A stretch of 64,000 nucleotides of DNA, taken from Pullulanibacillus pueri (GTDB lineage Bacteria > Bacillota > Bacilli > Bacillales > Sporolactobacillaceae). The notes under the pieces were generated by a model that did no database searches, was not told the origin of the DNA, and saw only the letters and a list, made by a program, of their open reading frames with translations. Positions 9,020 through 16,817 of this stretch are shown here, one piece after another (the stretch's first letter is position 1; every line of letters starts with the position of its first letter). Made by a program: the position numbers and the translations under genes. The DNA lies in assembly GCF_014639255.1 (NCBI RefSeq), contig NZ_BMFV01000016.1, positions 1 to 64,000 on the forward strand, read 5' to 3'.

Positions 9020-9162
9020 ATCAATGGTAGCATGGCCTGTGGCTACAACTACCTTGAAATAAGCATGGATGATTTTATAGTTATATTGATTTAGCTTTAC
9101 AGCTCATACCAGGATCACTAGAAATTTTATAGGGAGACATTCGCTTCTTTTAGGGTGTATTA

Positions 9163-9774
9163 TCAACTTTCAGTGTACGTTCCATCTTGATAAACTTTAT
9201 AGCTCCCTACAGTTCCGGAACCGCCATCTTTTCTTAATTCTTTTGAAACAAGTGTCACTGTGTAATATGAACCTTTATCGTCTTTAGATAAGGTGCCACC
9301 CATATCATCAAAAACAATATCGTCGTCATGACCTTCCTTTATTTTACTCTTTAAGTATTCGACAGCTTTATCTCCAGAACTAATTTTTTTGGCGTTTATC
9401 GTATTAGCCTCTCCATCGTTAGAAGAGCTTGATTTTGACTTCGATGTTTGTGGGTTACTACTTTCTTGGCTTTGGTTGCTGTTTGTTTGACTTGAAGTTG
9501 ATGTATTGTTAGATGATGATTTCTCTTGTTCCGTTTGGTTGCCTGATGATTGGTCTTCATTTTCTTGATGATCGCTTACTTGTTTGCTAGATTGGTCGTT
9601 TCCTTGACTCTCAGCAACACTCGAATTCTCTTGTTCATCTATTACTGACTCTGACTTTTCATGATTGGAGCTTACCTTTTCACTCTTGTCAGAACTAGAG
9701 TTTGTAGAATCAGACGAACAACCGCTAACACCTAAAAACAGAACAGCCACCAAAAATAATGTAAGGGACTTCAT
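9163..9774 (-). CDS. Ser/Asn-rich surface lipoprotein
   Basis: A 203-residue lipoprotein: signal peptide 1-18 with lipobox GVSGC (Cys19 lipidated). A highly polar Ser/Gln/Glu/Asn-rich linker of about 110 residues is followed by a compact C-terminal domain (about 135-203) containing EYLKSKIKEGHDDDIVFDDM and YYTVTLVSKELRK. The layout is a membrane-anchored stalk with a small domain, comparable to several Bacillus lipoproteins of unknown role. GGAAAGGAG precedes ATG, and a consensus promoter lies at 9797-9825. Confidence 0.75.
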   Translation of the reverse strand: MKSLTLFLVAVLFLGVSGCSSDSTNSSSDKSEKVSSNHEKSESVIDEQENSSVAESQGNDQSSKQVSDHQENEDQSSGNQTEQEKSSSNNTSTSSQTNSNQSQESSNPQTSKSKSSSSNDGEANTINAKKISSGDKAVEYLKSKIKEGHDDDIVFDDMGGTLSKDDKGSYYTVTLVSKELRKDGGSGTVGSYKVYQDGTYTES

Positions 9775-9796
9775 TGCAAAACTCCTTTCCTATTTC

Positions 9797-9825
9797 ATGA
9801 TAAGTTTCCATAAACAAGTTGTCAA
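9797..9825 (-). promoter_or_regulatory. sigma-A promoter of the lipoprotein gene
   Basis: On the minus strand TTGACA (9820-9825) and TATCAT (9797-9802) are separated by 17 bp and lie 22 bp upstream of the ATG. Confidence 0.75.
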
Positions 9826-9899
9826 TGGTTACCAATTTTCCAATTCGATATTAAAAAAAATGCCGGATAATAATACAGCCTCAAGATTTGCAAAATAAT

Positions 9900-10190
9900 C
9901 TTAGGTGAGATTGAAAGGACCTACTAATTTATATAATAGAGGACAGCTGAAATCCTTATTGGACAAAGGATTGAGGAGAAATTCGGCAAAATAAAAAGAC
10001 TGGAAAACTATTGGATCCAGCCCTAGGTTTATATCGATTTTACCATTGAAAAGTATTAAATTTATATTGGTTCATCCGCTACTCTTCCTCGATTCCTTAC
10101 CGGTTGGGTACCTACTATGTGGCAGTAGGTACCAACTTTTTAGCGTGGGTACCGAGAAAGTAACAGAGAGGTAACATATAAGTTAAGCAT
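9900..10190. other. intergenic stretch with a strong hairpin
   Basis: No gene is seen. GGTACCTACT (10107-10116) pairs perfectly with AGTAGGTACC (10124-10133), followed by TTTTT on the plus strand. A plus-strand open stretch near 9937 reads NRGQLKSLLDKGLRRN; a comparable RGQRLRK..LFEQGLKK stretch lies near 12139, suggesting related remnants. Confidence 0.4.
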
Positions 10191-10192
10191 TT

Positions 10193-10507
10193 CTATCCCA
10201 CTAATCTTAGTCCAATAATTGTCACTATGATGCCAAAAATGCAGGCTATACGAAAGGGACTTTTTGACTCCCTATAGAATAATATACCGATGACTGTTGC
10301 ACCTACTGTCCCTATTCCTGTCCAAACGGCGTAAGCAACGGATAATGAGATTTGTTCTAGGGACATACGTAAAAGGGATAAACTGATGATAAAACCTCCA
10401 ATGAGAATCACGTAAGATAACCAGCTACTCTTTTCAGATACCTTCTTTAATCCAACAACTCCAACAACCTCAATTAAACCTGCTAGAAATAGATATACCC
10501 AACTCAT
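10193..10507 (-). CDS. SMR family multidrug efflux subunit
   Basis: A 104-residue four-helix protein with the SMR pattern: WVYLFLAGLIEVVGVVGLK in helix 1 (Glu13, the proton/drug-coupling glutamate), SVAYAVWTGIGTVG in helix 3, and FRIACIFGIIVTIIGLRL in helix 4. SMR pumps of Bacillus such as YkkCD and YvdRS work as pairs, and this gene starts one base after the stop of another SMR gene. AGGAGG precedes the ATG inside the upstream gene. The pair follows a MerR regulator. Confidence 0.85.
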   Translation of the reverse strand: MSWVYLFLAGLIEVVGVVGLKKVSEKSSWLSYVILIGGFIISLSLLRMSLEQISLSVAYAVWTGIGTVGATVIGILFYRESKSPFRIACIFGIIVTIIGLRLVG

Positions 10508-11185
10508 TTATTTCGTGTCCTCCTGTTCTTTCGAGGATATTTTCAAACCGATAATAAATACACCAAGGACTAATACTAATAGAACTTTCAAGAGATTAAT
10601 TCTTTCTTGGAATATTATAGAATCAACAACTACCATCCCAATTACACCAATTCCAGTAAATACTGCATAGGAAGTTCCAACTCCCAATCTCTTTACGGAT
10701 TTAATGAGTAGGTCAAAACTAATGATGAGCACAAGAATAAATGGACCTGCCAGCATATCCATTTTTAAAGCAGATGCCCAAATGATTTCTAATAATCCTG
10801 CTATAATCAAATAAACCCATGCACTAACTGAACCTCTTTCTCTCTTTTCATCTGATTGCTCTTCGACTACTAACTCCTTTTTGTCTTTTGCGCCATCTTT
10901 TTTCCTCCTTGGGAATAGTGTCTCTACTATCTCGACTATAAGATGGATAATTAGAATCGTTTTCCATATAGAACTAAATGTATTAACCATGCCGTTTTGG
11001 TAAATATTAACTCCACCGTTTAAAAAGTTATCCTTTATATAATCCTTATAATCCGCACTTCCTAATTCAGAAAGTGGCATGGGCCCAAAAATTTGTACAA
11101 AAAGCAGGTGAACACAAACAAATACGATTACATGGTAAAAGAAAATGTCCCATTTTGCACCACTTTGTTTATTCTTTTTTGCCAT
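10508..11185 (-). CDS. SMR efflux subunit with extra N-terminal two-TM domain
   Basis: A 225-residue protein. The C-terminal ~105 residues are a standard SMR unit (VSAWVYLIIAGLLEIIWASA with the key Glu, then GTSYAVFTGIGVIG). The N-terminal ~115 residues are not part of known SMR proteins. They carry two hydrophobic segments (near 17-37 and 73-93), an exposed stretch between them and a charged RRKKDGAKDKKELVVEEQ linker. ATG at 11185 follows GAAGGGAG; the frame overlaps the end of the MerR gene by 17 bp, implying coupled translation. It probably pairs with the next SMR protein. Confidence 0.8.
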   Translation of the reverse strand: MAKKNKQSGAKWDIFFYHVIVFVCVHLLFVQIFGPMPLSELGSADYKDYIKDNFLNGGVNIYQNGMVNTFSSIWKTILIIHLIVEIVETLFPRRKKDGAKDKKELVVEEQSDEKRERGSVSAWVYLIIAGLLEIIWASALKMDMLAGPFILVLIISFDLLIKSVKRLGVGTSYAVFTGIGVIGMVVVDSIIFQERINLLKVLLVLVLGVFIIGLKISSKEQEDTK

Positions 11186-11948
11186 TGGTTCTGCTCCCTT
11201 CGCCAAAATTCTCATACCAATACAGTATTTTTTCTATATAATCCATTGTTTTTTTATCCAAACCGATTACTTTTTCAGAGTGTTCATTGTCTGGTTTTAT
11301 TGTCTCCCAATACTTATCTATTAACGAATCTTCAATTTCAAGGTGTTCGGATATATATTGCATAATCCTATTTGCAAGTTCTTGTGACTGAATTGATTCG
11401 ATAGGTTCATTGACCATTTCATGTACGTCCTTTAGTAATTCAATCCACTTTTTTATTTTTTCATCTTCGCTCGTTAAATTAGGTAATTGCTCCTTAATTA
11501 TTGATTGTTCATCTTTAGTAAAATGCCGTTCAAGAAATTTTCCTTCGTTTCCATTTTGTATAGACTGAATAATTAATAATATATCATCAGCACTAACATC
11601 TCCTGTTAAGTTAAGAGAATTCATTATTGCATTCAAACTTTGCTCCAACTGCCCTAATCGTCTTTTCTCTTCCTCAATTTTGTCTAATTCCATTTCAAAT
11701 ACATGTTTCCAACGCTCTTTTTTGGAATTACCTCTATTTCCTTGAACCATTTCTTTAATCTGAGTTAGTCTAAAACCCAATTTTTTTAAAGCTATAATTT
11801 GTTGGAGCATGATTAGTTCGTCTTTTGTATAGTAACGATAGCCTATATCAGATATTGTGGAAGGTTTTAATAGCCCAATCTCATCATAATAGTGAAGTGT
11901 TCGTATACTAATATTTGTTATTTTCGAAAGTTGACCGACTAAATACAT
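11169..11948 (-). CDS. MerR family drug-sensing activator
   Basis: A 259-residue regulator. The N-terminal winged helix (1-70) reads YLVGQLSKITNISIRTLHYY, then DEIGLLKPS and GYRYYTKDEL, followed by a long coiled-coil helix rich in Glu/Lys/Arg (about 75-115). The C-terminal ~140 residues are helical and resemble the TipAS-type ligand domain of multidrug-responsive MerR proteins. It heads an operon with two SMR pumps and has a MerR-type operator-promoter immediately upstream, so it probably senses pump substrates and activates its own operon. Confidence 0.85.
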   Translation of the reverse strand: MYLVGQLSKITNISIRTLHYYDEIGLLKPSTISDIGYRYYTKDELIMLQQIIALKKLGFRLTQIKEMVQGNRGNSKKERWKHVFEMELDKIEEEKRRLGQLEQSLNAIMNSLNLTGDVSADDILLIIQSIQNGNEGKFLERHFTKDEQSIIKEQLPNLTSEDEKIKKWIELLKDVHEMVNEPIESIQSQELANRIMQYISEHLEIEDSLIDKYWETIKPDNEHSEKVIGLDKKTMDYIEKILYWYENFGEGSRTNGKKE

Positions 11949-11994
11949 ATTGCCACCCCGTATAATTTTGTTACTAAGTAAGAGTTATATTTAG

Positions 11995-12025
11995 ATATTA
12001 AACCCTAACGTTAACGTTAGGGCAA
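11995..12025 (-). promoter_or_regulatory. MerR-type promoter with 20-bp operator palindrome
   Basis: On the minus strand, TTGCCC (12020-12025) and TAATAT (11995-12000) are separated by 19 bp, the over-long spacer typical of MerR-activated promoters. The perfect palindrome CCCTAACGTTAACGTTAGGG (12003-12022) occupies that spacer. Confidence 0.85.
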
Positions 12026-12391
12026 GAAAAAAATTAATAAGAACATCAGAAGTTGTAACCCTACCAGGGAATCAGAAGAATAGATGAAAAGGAATTGAAA
12101 ATTATGCAAAATAAAGATGAAATACTATTTATACAGTGAAGAGGACAAAGACTGAGAAAAGATATTTATATTGAAACCTTATTTGAACAAGGATTAAAGA
12201 AGTATTAAACCAAATCCATACTGGACCCATATTGGTCCAGTATGGATTTGTATGATTTTACGATTGAATTAAATAATTATCTGCCAGTTCAGTGGTAGCT
12301 ATATATAATAGAAAAATAGGAAGATAAGTATAGTGCAATACTACGTCCCTAAGAACATAATGGATCTCTAACATCCCTTTCTCGTTTTTTA
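12026..12391. terminator. non-coding stretch with 17-bp perfect hairpin
   Basis: CAAATCCATACTGGACC (12211-12227) pairs perfectly with its complement at 12234-12250 around a 6-nt loop. It lies beyond the 3' end of the ABC-F gene and may end that transcript, although the T-tracts are weak on both sides. The rest has no recognisable gene. Confidence 0.5.
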
Positions 12392-13855
12392 TTAACTTCT
12401 TAATACTAATTTTTGTTCCTCTATAACATAAACACAATCAGCTACTCTTTCCACAAAGGTTTGATCATGCGATACAAAGAGTACAGTTCCTTCATATCCT
12501 TTTAAAAATCGTTCCAACGCTTCAATACAGAAAACATCCAAAAAGTTTGTAGGTTCATCCAAAACAAGAATATTGTACCTTCCTAAAAAAAGTTGACACA
12601 ACACTATGCGAATTGCCTCTCCGCCACTTAAATTACAAACATTCTTTTTTAAATCATTTCCTGTAAAACTCATTGAGTGTAGGACAGAACGAATTTTACT
12701 TTCGTCGTAATCACTTCTATCTTTCATAAATTCCAGTACAGTTTCATCCTTTGTAAACTGATAGTCCATTTGTTCATAAATGCCGATAACCGCTTTTGGC
12801 GAAATCGTAATCCCATCACCACGCTGTAAAATATGGCGAAGCAACGTTGTTTTGCCTGAACCGTTTTTACCTGTAATAGCAATGGTCTTACCTAACGGGA
12901 ATTGAAAGCTCGACTTATCGAGAAGTGTTTTCTCCCCCGCCTTTAGCATTAACTGATCCGCCATTATAGGAAATTTATTGTGTAATTGAAGAGCACCAGA
13001 CTGATGAAATCGAATGACTTCCTCTTCTTTAGGTGCTTCTACTGCTTCAAGTTGTTCCACTCTCTGCTCAATTGCCTTCGCTGCCCTCTGAACCGCCTTC
13101 TGACTTGTATCCTTTGATTTCGTCATAAACATTTTATTCGCCTTTGCTTTTGCTTCCTTTTTAGAAATATGTCCATTCGCTTGTGTGATTTTCTCAGCCT
13201 TCTTCATTTTTGCTTCTGCAGCTTTCATGAGACGCGATTTCTCTTTGACATACTTATCATGCTGTTCCTGATGCTGCCTTTTCTGAAGCTCCTTTTGTGC
13301 AACATATTCCGAATAATTCCCTGTATATTCGGTTACAATTCCACCTTCTACTTCCCAAATCTTCGTCACCAGATTATCCAATAAATACCGGTCGTGACTC
13401 ACTATTATTAAAGCCCCATAATAGTAAGTCAATTCCTCGATAAAAAATTGTATCCCCTCTGCATCAAGATGGGTGGTTGGCTCATCAATTAATAACCCTT
13501 CATGATAGTTGGAAAAAATTTGTGCTAATTTCAATCTTGTTTGCTCTCCGCCGCTAAAGTTTTCGATTTCTGTATCTGGAAGAGACAGTTTCCCTTTTAA
13601 ATCGTAATCCACCTCTGTTTTTTCAGGTGTTATCAGTTGATCAAAATAGGCAAAATTCATGAAGTGTTTGATGGAGCCTTTTTCTGGTTTAATTTTGCCA
13701 CCCATAAGTTTTAACAGTGTACTCTTACCCGTTCCATTTTTCCCAACAATACCGATGCGATCAAACTGATATACCGCTAGTCTTGGAATATCTAACACCA
13801 ATCGATCTAAAAATGAAACTTCAACATTTTCCAATTCAATACATACATTTTCCAT
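12392..13855 (-). CDS. Msr-type ABC-F ribosomal protection protein
   Basis: A 487-residue soluble protein with two ABC domains and no membrane segments. First domain: Walker A GKNGTGKS (38-45), signature SGGEQ (101-105), Walker B LLIDEP (121-126) and SHDR. Then comes a Lys/Ala-rich inter-domain linker (about 185-275). Second domain: GKNGSGKT, LSGGEA, LVLDEP and SHDQ. Length and layout equal Staphylococcus Msr(A) and Msr(D). Such proteins bind the ribosomal E site and dislodge macrolides, lincosamides, pleuromutilins or similar drugs; the exact spectrum cannot be read here. It starts 2 nt after the RlmA stop, so the two are one operon. Confidence 0.85.
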   Translation of the reverse strand: MENVCIELENVEVSFLDRLVLDIPRLAVYQFDRIGIVGKNGTGKSTLLKLMGGKIKPEKGSIKHFMNFAYFDQLITPEKTEVDYDLKGKLSLPDTEIENFSGGEQTRLKLAQIFSNYHEGLLIDEPTTHLDAEGIQFFIEELTYYYGALIIVSHDRYLLDNLVTKIWEVEGGIVTEYTGNYSEYVAQKELQKRQHQEQHDKYVKEKSRLMKAAEAKMKKAEKITQANGHISKKEAKAKANKMFMTKSKDTSQKAVQRAAKAIEQRVEQLEAVEAPKEEEVIRFHQSGALQLHNKFPIMADQLMLKAGEKTLLDKSSFQFPLGKTIAITGKNGSGKTTLLRHILQRGDGITISPKAVIGIYEQMDYQFTKDETVLEFMKDRSDYDESKIRSVLHSMSFTGNDLKKNVCNLSGGEAIRIVLCQLFLGRYNILVLDEPTNFLDVFCIEALERFLKGYEGTVLFVSHDQTFVERVADCVYVIEEQKLVLRS

Positions 13856-13857
13856 TA

Positions 13858-14748
13858 CTATTCGTCTCCTTTCGTCTGCTTATTTACTCCGACCAAAATA
13901 TCTAAATCTACGGTAATCTCAGAAAAACCTTGATTAATAAATTGATCAATATCATCCTTTTTTGAATTCCAAGCAAGTGGAGACATTTGCACTAAATTCG
14001 TTAACTCTGTCTGATTTAATTCCCTGGCGTAGCTAAGATTGAAAATGTTCGCCAGATGGAAATTCTGTTTAAAAAGCGAAACTGTTTCATCATTTTTATA
14101 ATCCTTCTTATCAGTATCATCGAATAGTGCTTCTCGTAGTTCTTTTAGATAATTTGAACGAGGAACAACCTTAACAATAAGACCATCCGGAACTAGAATC
14201 CTTTTGAAATCCTTATAATTGGCAGGAGAAAGGATATTCAAAATAACTTGGCACGATTGATCCGCTAATGGTGAATTTGCTAAATCACCAACAAGCCAAA
14301 TAGACTTTTTGTAATGACTTGCTGCCTTTCTTATACCTTCCTTTGAAATATCTAAGCCAACTCCTGAGAATGTTTTATTCTTACAGTCATCTAAAATTCT
14401 TTGTAAATGGGAACCCTCACCACATCCAGCATCAAGAATTATGATTTCGTCATTAGAAGGATTCATGTTTTCATTAATAACTTCTGAAATCTTCTCATGC
14501 AGTAGTACGTAAAGGTTACTTTCAATAATAATTTGATTTCTTGCTTCAAATAAATTTTTGTCATAATGACTATTCGTGGAACGAGTCATCATGTTTACAT
14601 ATCCCTGTTTCGCAAAATCAAATGTATGCTTATTCAAGCAGACAAGGCTTTTTAAATTAGAGACCATTAATGGACTATTACAAAGTGGACAACTTAATAC
14701 ATGAACATATTTACTAACTAATTCTGCACTTTTTTCTTTATTAGTCAT
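13858..14748 (-). CDS. RlmA-type 23S rRNA (guanine-N1) methyltransferase
   Basis: A 296-residue SAM-dependent methyltransferase. The N-terminal zinc site is Cys20-x2-Cys23 with Cys37-x3-His41, as in RlmA(I)/RlmA(II). The SAM loop is ILDAGCGEGSHLQRIL, followed by GVGLDISKEG. RlmA enzymes methylate G745 or G748 in helix 35 of 23S rRNA; the Gram-positive RlmA(II)/TlrB type acts on G748 and can alter sensitivity to macrolides and telithromycin. Co-transcription with an ABC-F protein and hairpins in the leader suggest a drug-induced resistance role rather than housekeeping. Confidence 0.8.
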   Translation of the reverse strand: MTNKEKSAELVSKYVHVLSCPLCNSPLMVSNLKSLVCLNKHTFDFAKQGYVNMMTRSTNSHYDKNLFEARNQIIIESNLYVLLHEKISEVINENMNPSNDEIIILDAGCGEGSHLQRILDDCKNKTFSGVGLDISKEGIRKAASHYKKSIWLVGDLANSPLADQSCQVILNILSPANYKDFKRILVPDGLIVKVVPRSNYLKELREALFDDTDKKDYKNDETVSLFKQNFHLANIFNLSYARELNQTELTNLVQMSPLAWNSKKDDIDQFINQGFSEITVDLDILVGVNKQTKGDE

Positions 14749-14960
14749 GGTTTCCTCTTCCTTTCAAATAAAAAAATCACAAGCATCTGCCTGTGATTAC
14801 GAGTAAAGGGAAAGAAATCAATCCTTATTTTTTATTTAGAGGCTACTAAGAGCCGTCAACAAATAAACCCGCCTTTGGAAAATTCAAAGAAAGATTAAAT
14901 AGACAAAAATAAAGAAAGGCAGAACAGTTCGCCTTTCTTTACATCACATATTTCCCCATA
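14749..14960 (-). promoter_or_regulatory. attenuator-like leader of the rlmA/ABC-F operon
   Basis: On the minus strand two terminator-like hairpins precede the gene. AAAGAAAGGC (14910-14919) pairs perfectly with GCCTTTCTTT (14930-14939), followed by ATTTTTG. AATCACA (14775-14781) pairs with TGTGATT (14792-14798), followed by a T-run, only 20-25 nt before the AGGAAGAGG ribosome site. Two tandem terminators between a long leader and an antibiotic-target gene are typical of drug-induced attenuation as seen for vmlR and erm genes. A minus-strand reading frame (about 14960-14890) spans the first hairpin but lacks a clear ribosome binding site. Confidence 0.6.
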
Positions 14961-15247
14961 CATAAACAAGCAATAAGATACCACTCTAAAAGTTAAGTAG
15001 GGAACAAATTGCTGAAATATTGGGAATGACTATTTCAAAAATATGAAATGAAGATTATTAAAAAAGGACAGACTAATCCCATTTACTCTGCATACACAAG
15101 CAGAGCCTTTGAACGTATTCAATTACTGGTTCAAAGTTGGGAATCGTAGTCTCATAAAATGTGTCATTTTTTAATAATCCTCCTTAAGGTTTAAAACTCA
15201 GTATTAATTGTAGACTGTCTTTTAAAGAAAGTCAAAGGGAAAGTTTG

Positions 15248-15386
15248 ATGAATAAAATTGTTAAAGAGGCAGCACCAGATACTGGAGAAACAATGAGCCA
15301 CCAAATGCCTACTCTTTCATAAATGGAATTTTAGTATATTTTGCTGCTTGGAAGAAACATATAGGGTTCTATCCACCTCTATGTGC
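15248..15386 (+). pseudogene. DUF1801 (YdhG-like) gene remnant
   Basis: The plus strand reads NKIVKEAAPDTGETMSHQMP, breaks at a stop, and resumes after a one-base shift as NGILVYFAAWKKHIGFYPP. This is the conserved core of DUF1801 proteins (typically AISYQMPTFKxNGxLVYFAAxKKHIGFYP). Both ends are missing, so the gene is dead. Confidence 0.75.
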
Positions 15387-15926
15387 CAAAACAATTAACA
15401 CTTCCAAAATCACCCCTCACCAACCCGCATTCCACCGTTTCGAGTTAAAAAAAGATTTCCGAACGAACCCCCATTTTCGACCTTGTTTGATTCAAAAATG
15501 GCCGTTTTTCACCGCTTTTCCCACCGTTTTTTTCACGTTTTTATCGGTTTTAAAATAAAGACCTCCGAAAGTTGGTTAAAGGCAAAATTGAAGAAAGCCA
15601 GGCAGGGCAAGGGATCATAGAGAAAAGACCCCAAAATTGGAAAAGGATTTTCACAAAATCGGAGTCTGAATCGGAAATGTTTATTTTTTCGACATTTTTA
15701 TTCAGCGGGACAATGAACCTGTCCCCATGTCCCGCACGAGCCTGGCGACTGCTTCGACATGGCTTGAGAGGACAGAATGAATGTCATTTGAGTAGTCCGT
15801 TCTCGGAAACATATCTACTGCGTTTTTGGGGCTATCGGTAGACGGGAACATATCCAGCGGTTTTTGACCATTTTAAGAAATTTCGGTATGAGAGAACCTA
15901 TCAATGGAATTCTCAACACCAACCTT
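15387..15926. other. intergenic stretch with palindromic repeat sequences
   Basis: No convincing gene is present. GGGACA (15707-15712) and TGTCCC (15720-15725) form an inverted repeat followed by another TGTCCC, a pattern common in dispersed Bacillaceae intergenic repeats. Two related copies of GG(G/A)AACATATC...GCGTTTTTG lie near 15807 and 15845. An 89-codon plus-strand frame here has no family features. Confidence 0.45.
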
Positions 15927-16703
15927 TTAGAGATTAAGGGAAGACTCTATAGACTTCTTCATATTATTAACGAGTTCAGTCACCTCAGAATCCATTCCTT
16001 TCCACTTATCAATATACCCTCCTAGATAAGCCTTTCTTGCTTTGTCAAGTAAAATGGCATGCTCATAAGGTAATTGAGGTATTGCCCATTCAGCTGCCAG
16101 ATCTTTTGATCTGATTTCACCAGTAGATGCTGTCACCCACATTCTGGCTAAAGTTAAAATCACATTGCGTTCGTCACCTTTAATGCTAGTTATCAACCCG
16201 GGCAACGATTCTTTAATTGCTTTTCGAATATCTGTCATCGGCACAGGCTCAATTACTTCTGTTGCCTTTGGTCCCAAAAGGTTAATACTATTTTTTCTTA
16301 GTTGTGCTAAAAGTATTGCTAAATCCGGATCATAAGTCGGCTCAGGAATATCTCCCTTTTCAAACTGCTCTCTTAGCCACTCGCCGTACATAAATTCATA
16401 TCTGGGAGGAAAATGCCAAGGAATAATATCTTTTTGATTAATGACTGTAACTTCAAGAGGTCTCATATCTTTTGTGTTTCCTATTTTCCCAGATATAAGC
16501 ATTAGTCTGTCTGTAAGATCTCTTCGAGTTCTTTCAGATAAACTACGATTTATTACAACCAAAATATCTACATCGCTATTAATGCGTAATCCTCCCATAA
16601 CAGCAGAACCGTACAAATATATACCCACTAATATACTATCGAGTAGCTCCTCTATAATTTTCGATGCTTGAATTGCTTCTTTCGGTATTTCTTTGTTATT
16701 CAT
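15927..16703 (-). CDS. ANT(9)-type spectinomycin adenylyltransferase
   Basis: A 258-residue aminoglycoside nucleotidyltransferase. The nucleotidyltransferase core reads GIYLYGSAVMGGLRINSDVD, with the G-S (32-33) and D44/D46 metal-binding pair. Downstream blocks MRPLEVTVINQ, FMYGEWLREQFE, YDPDLAILLAQ, GDERNVILTLARMW and SKDLAAEWAIPQLP are those of Staphylococcus/Enterococcus ANT(9) proteins (about 255-260 residues). The enzyme adenylylates spectinomycin at the 9-hydroxyl and inactivates it. ATG at 16703 is chosen by homology; AAAGGAG lies rather far (15 nt) upstream, so initiation may be modest. Confidence 0.88.
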   Translation of the reverse strand: MNNKEIPKEAIQASKIIEELLDSILVGIYLYGSAVMGGLRINSDVDILVVINRSLSERTRRDLTDRLMLISGKIGNTKDMRPLEVTVINQKDIIPWHFPPRYEFMYGEWLREQFEKGDIPEPTYDPDLAILLAQLRKNSINLLGPKATEVIEPVPMTDIRKAIKESLPGLITSIKGDERNVILTLARMWVTASTGEIRSKDLAAEWAIPQLPYEHAILLDKARKAYLGGYIDKWKGMDSEVTELVNNMKKSIESSLNL

Positions 16704-16817
16704 ATTCTCGACTGCGAGCTCCTTTCGCGCAAACTTTCTGGGCATCCCGACACATATCTCGAGACCTTTATGGATGTAATTGGGGATGATTCCTTGGACT
16801 TATCCCGTACATTTAAA

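Noticed and set aside
15572..15841. 89-codon plus-strand frame
   Set aside because: It runs through an inverted-repeat region with odd composition; no family features or good start.
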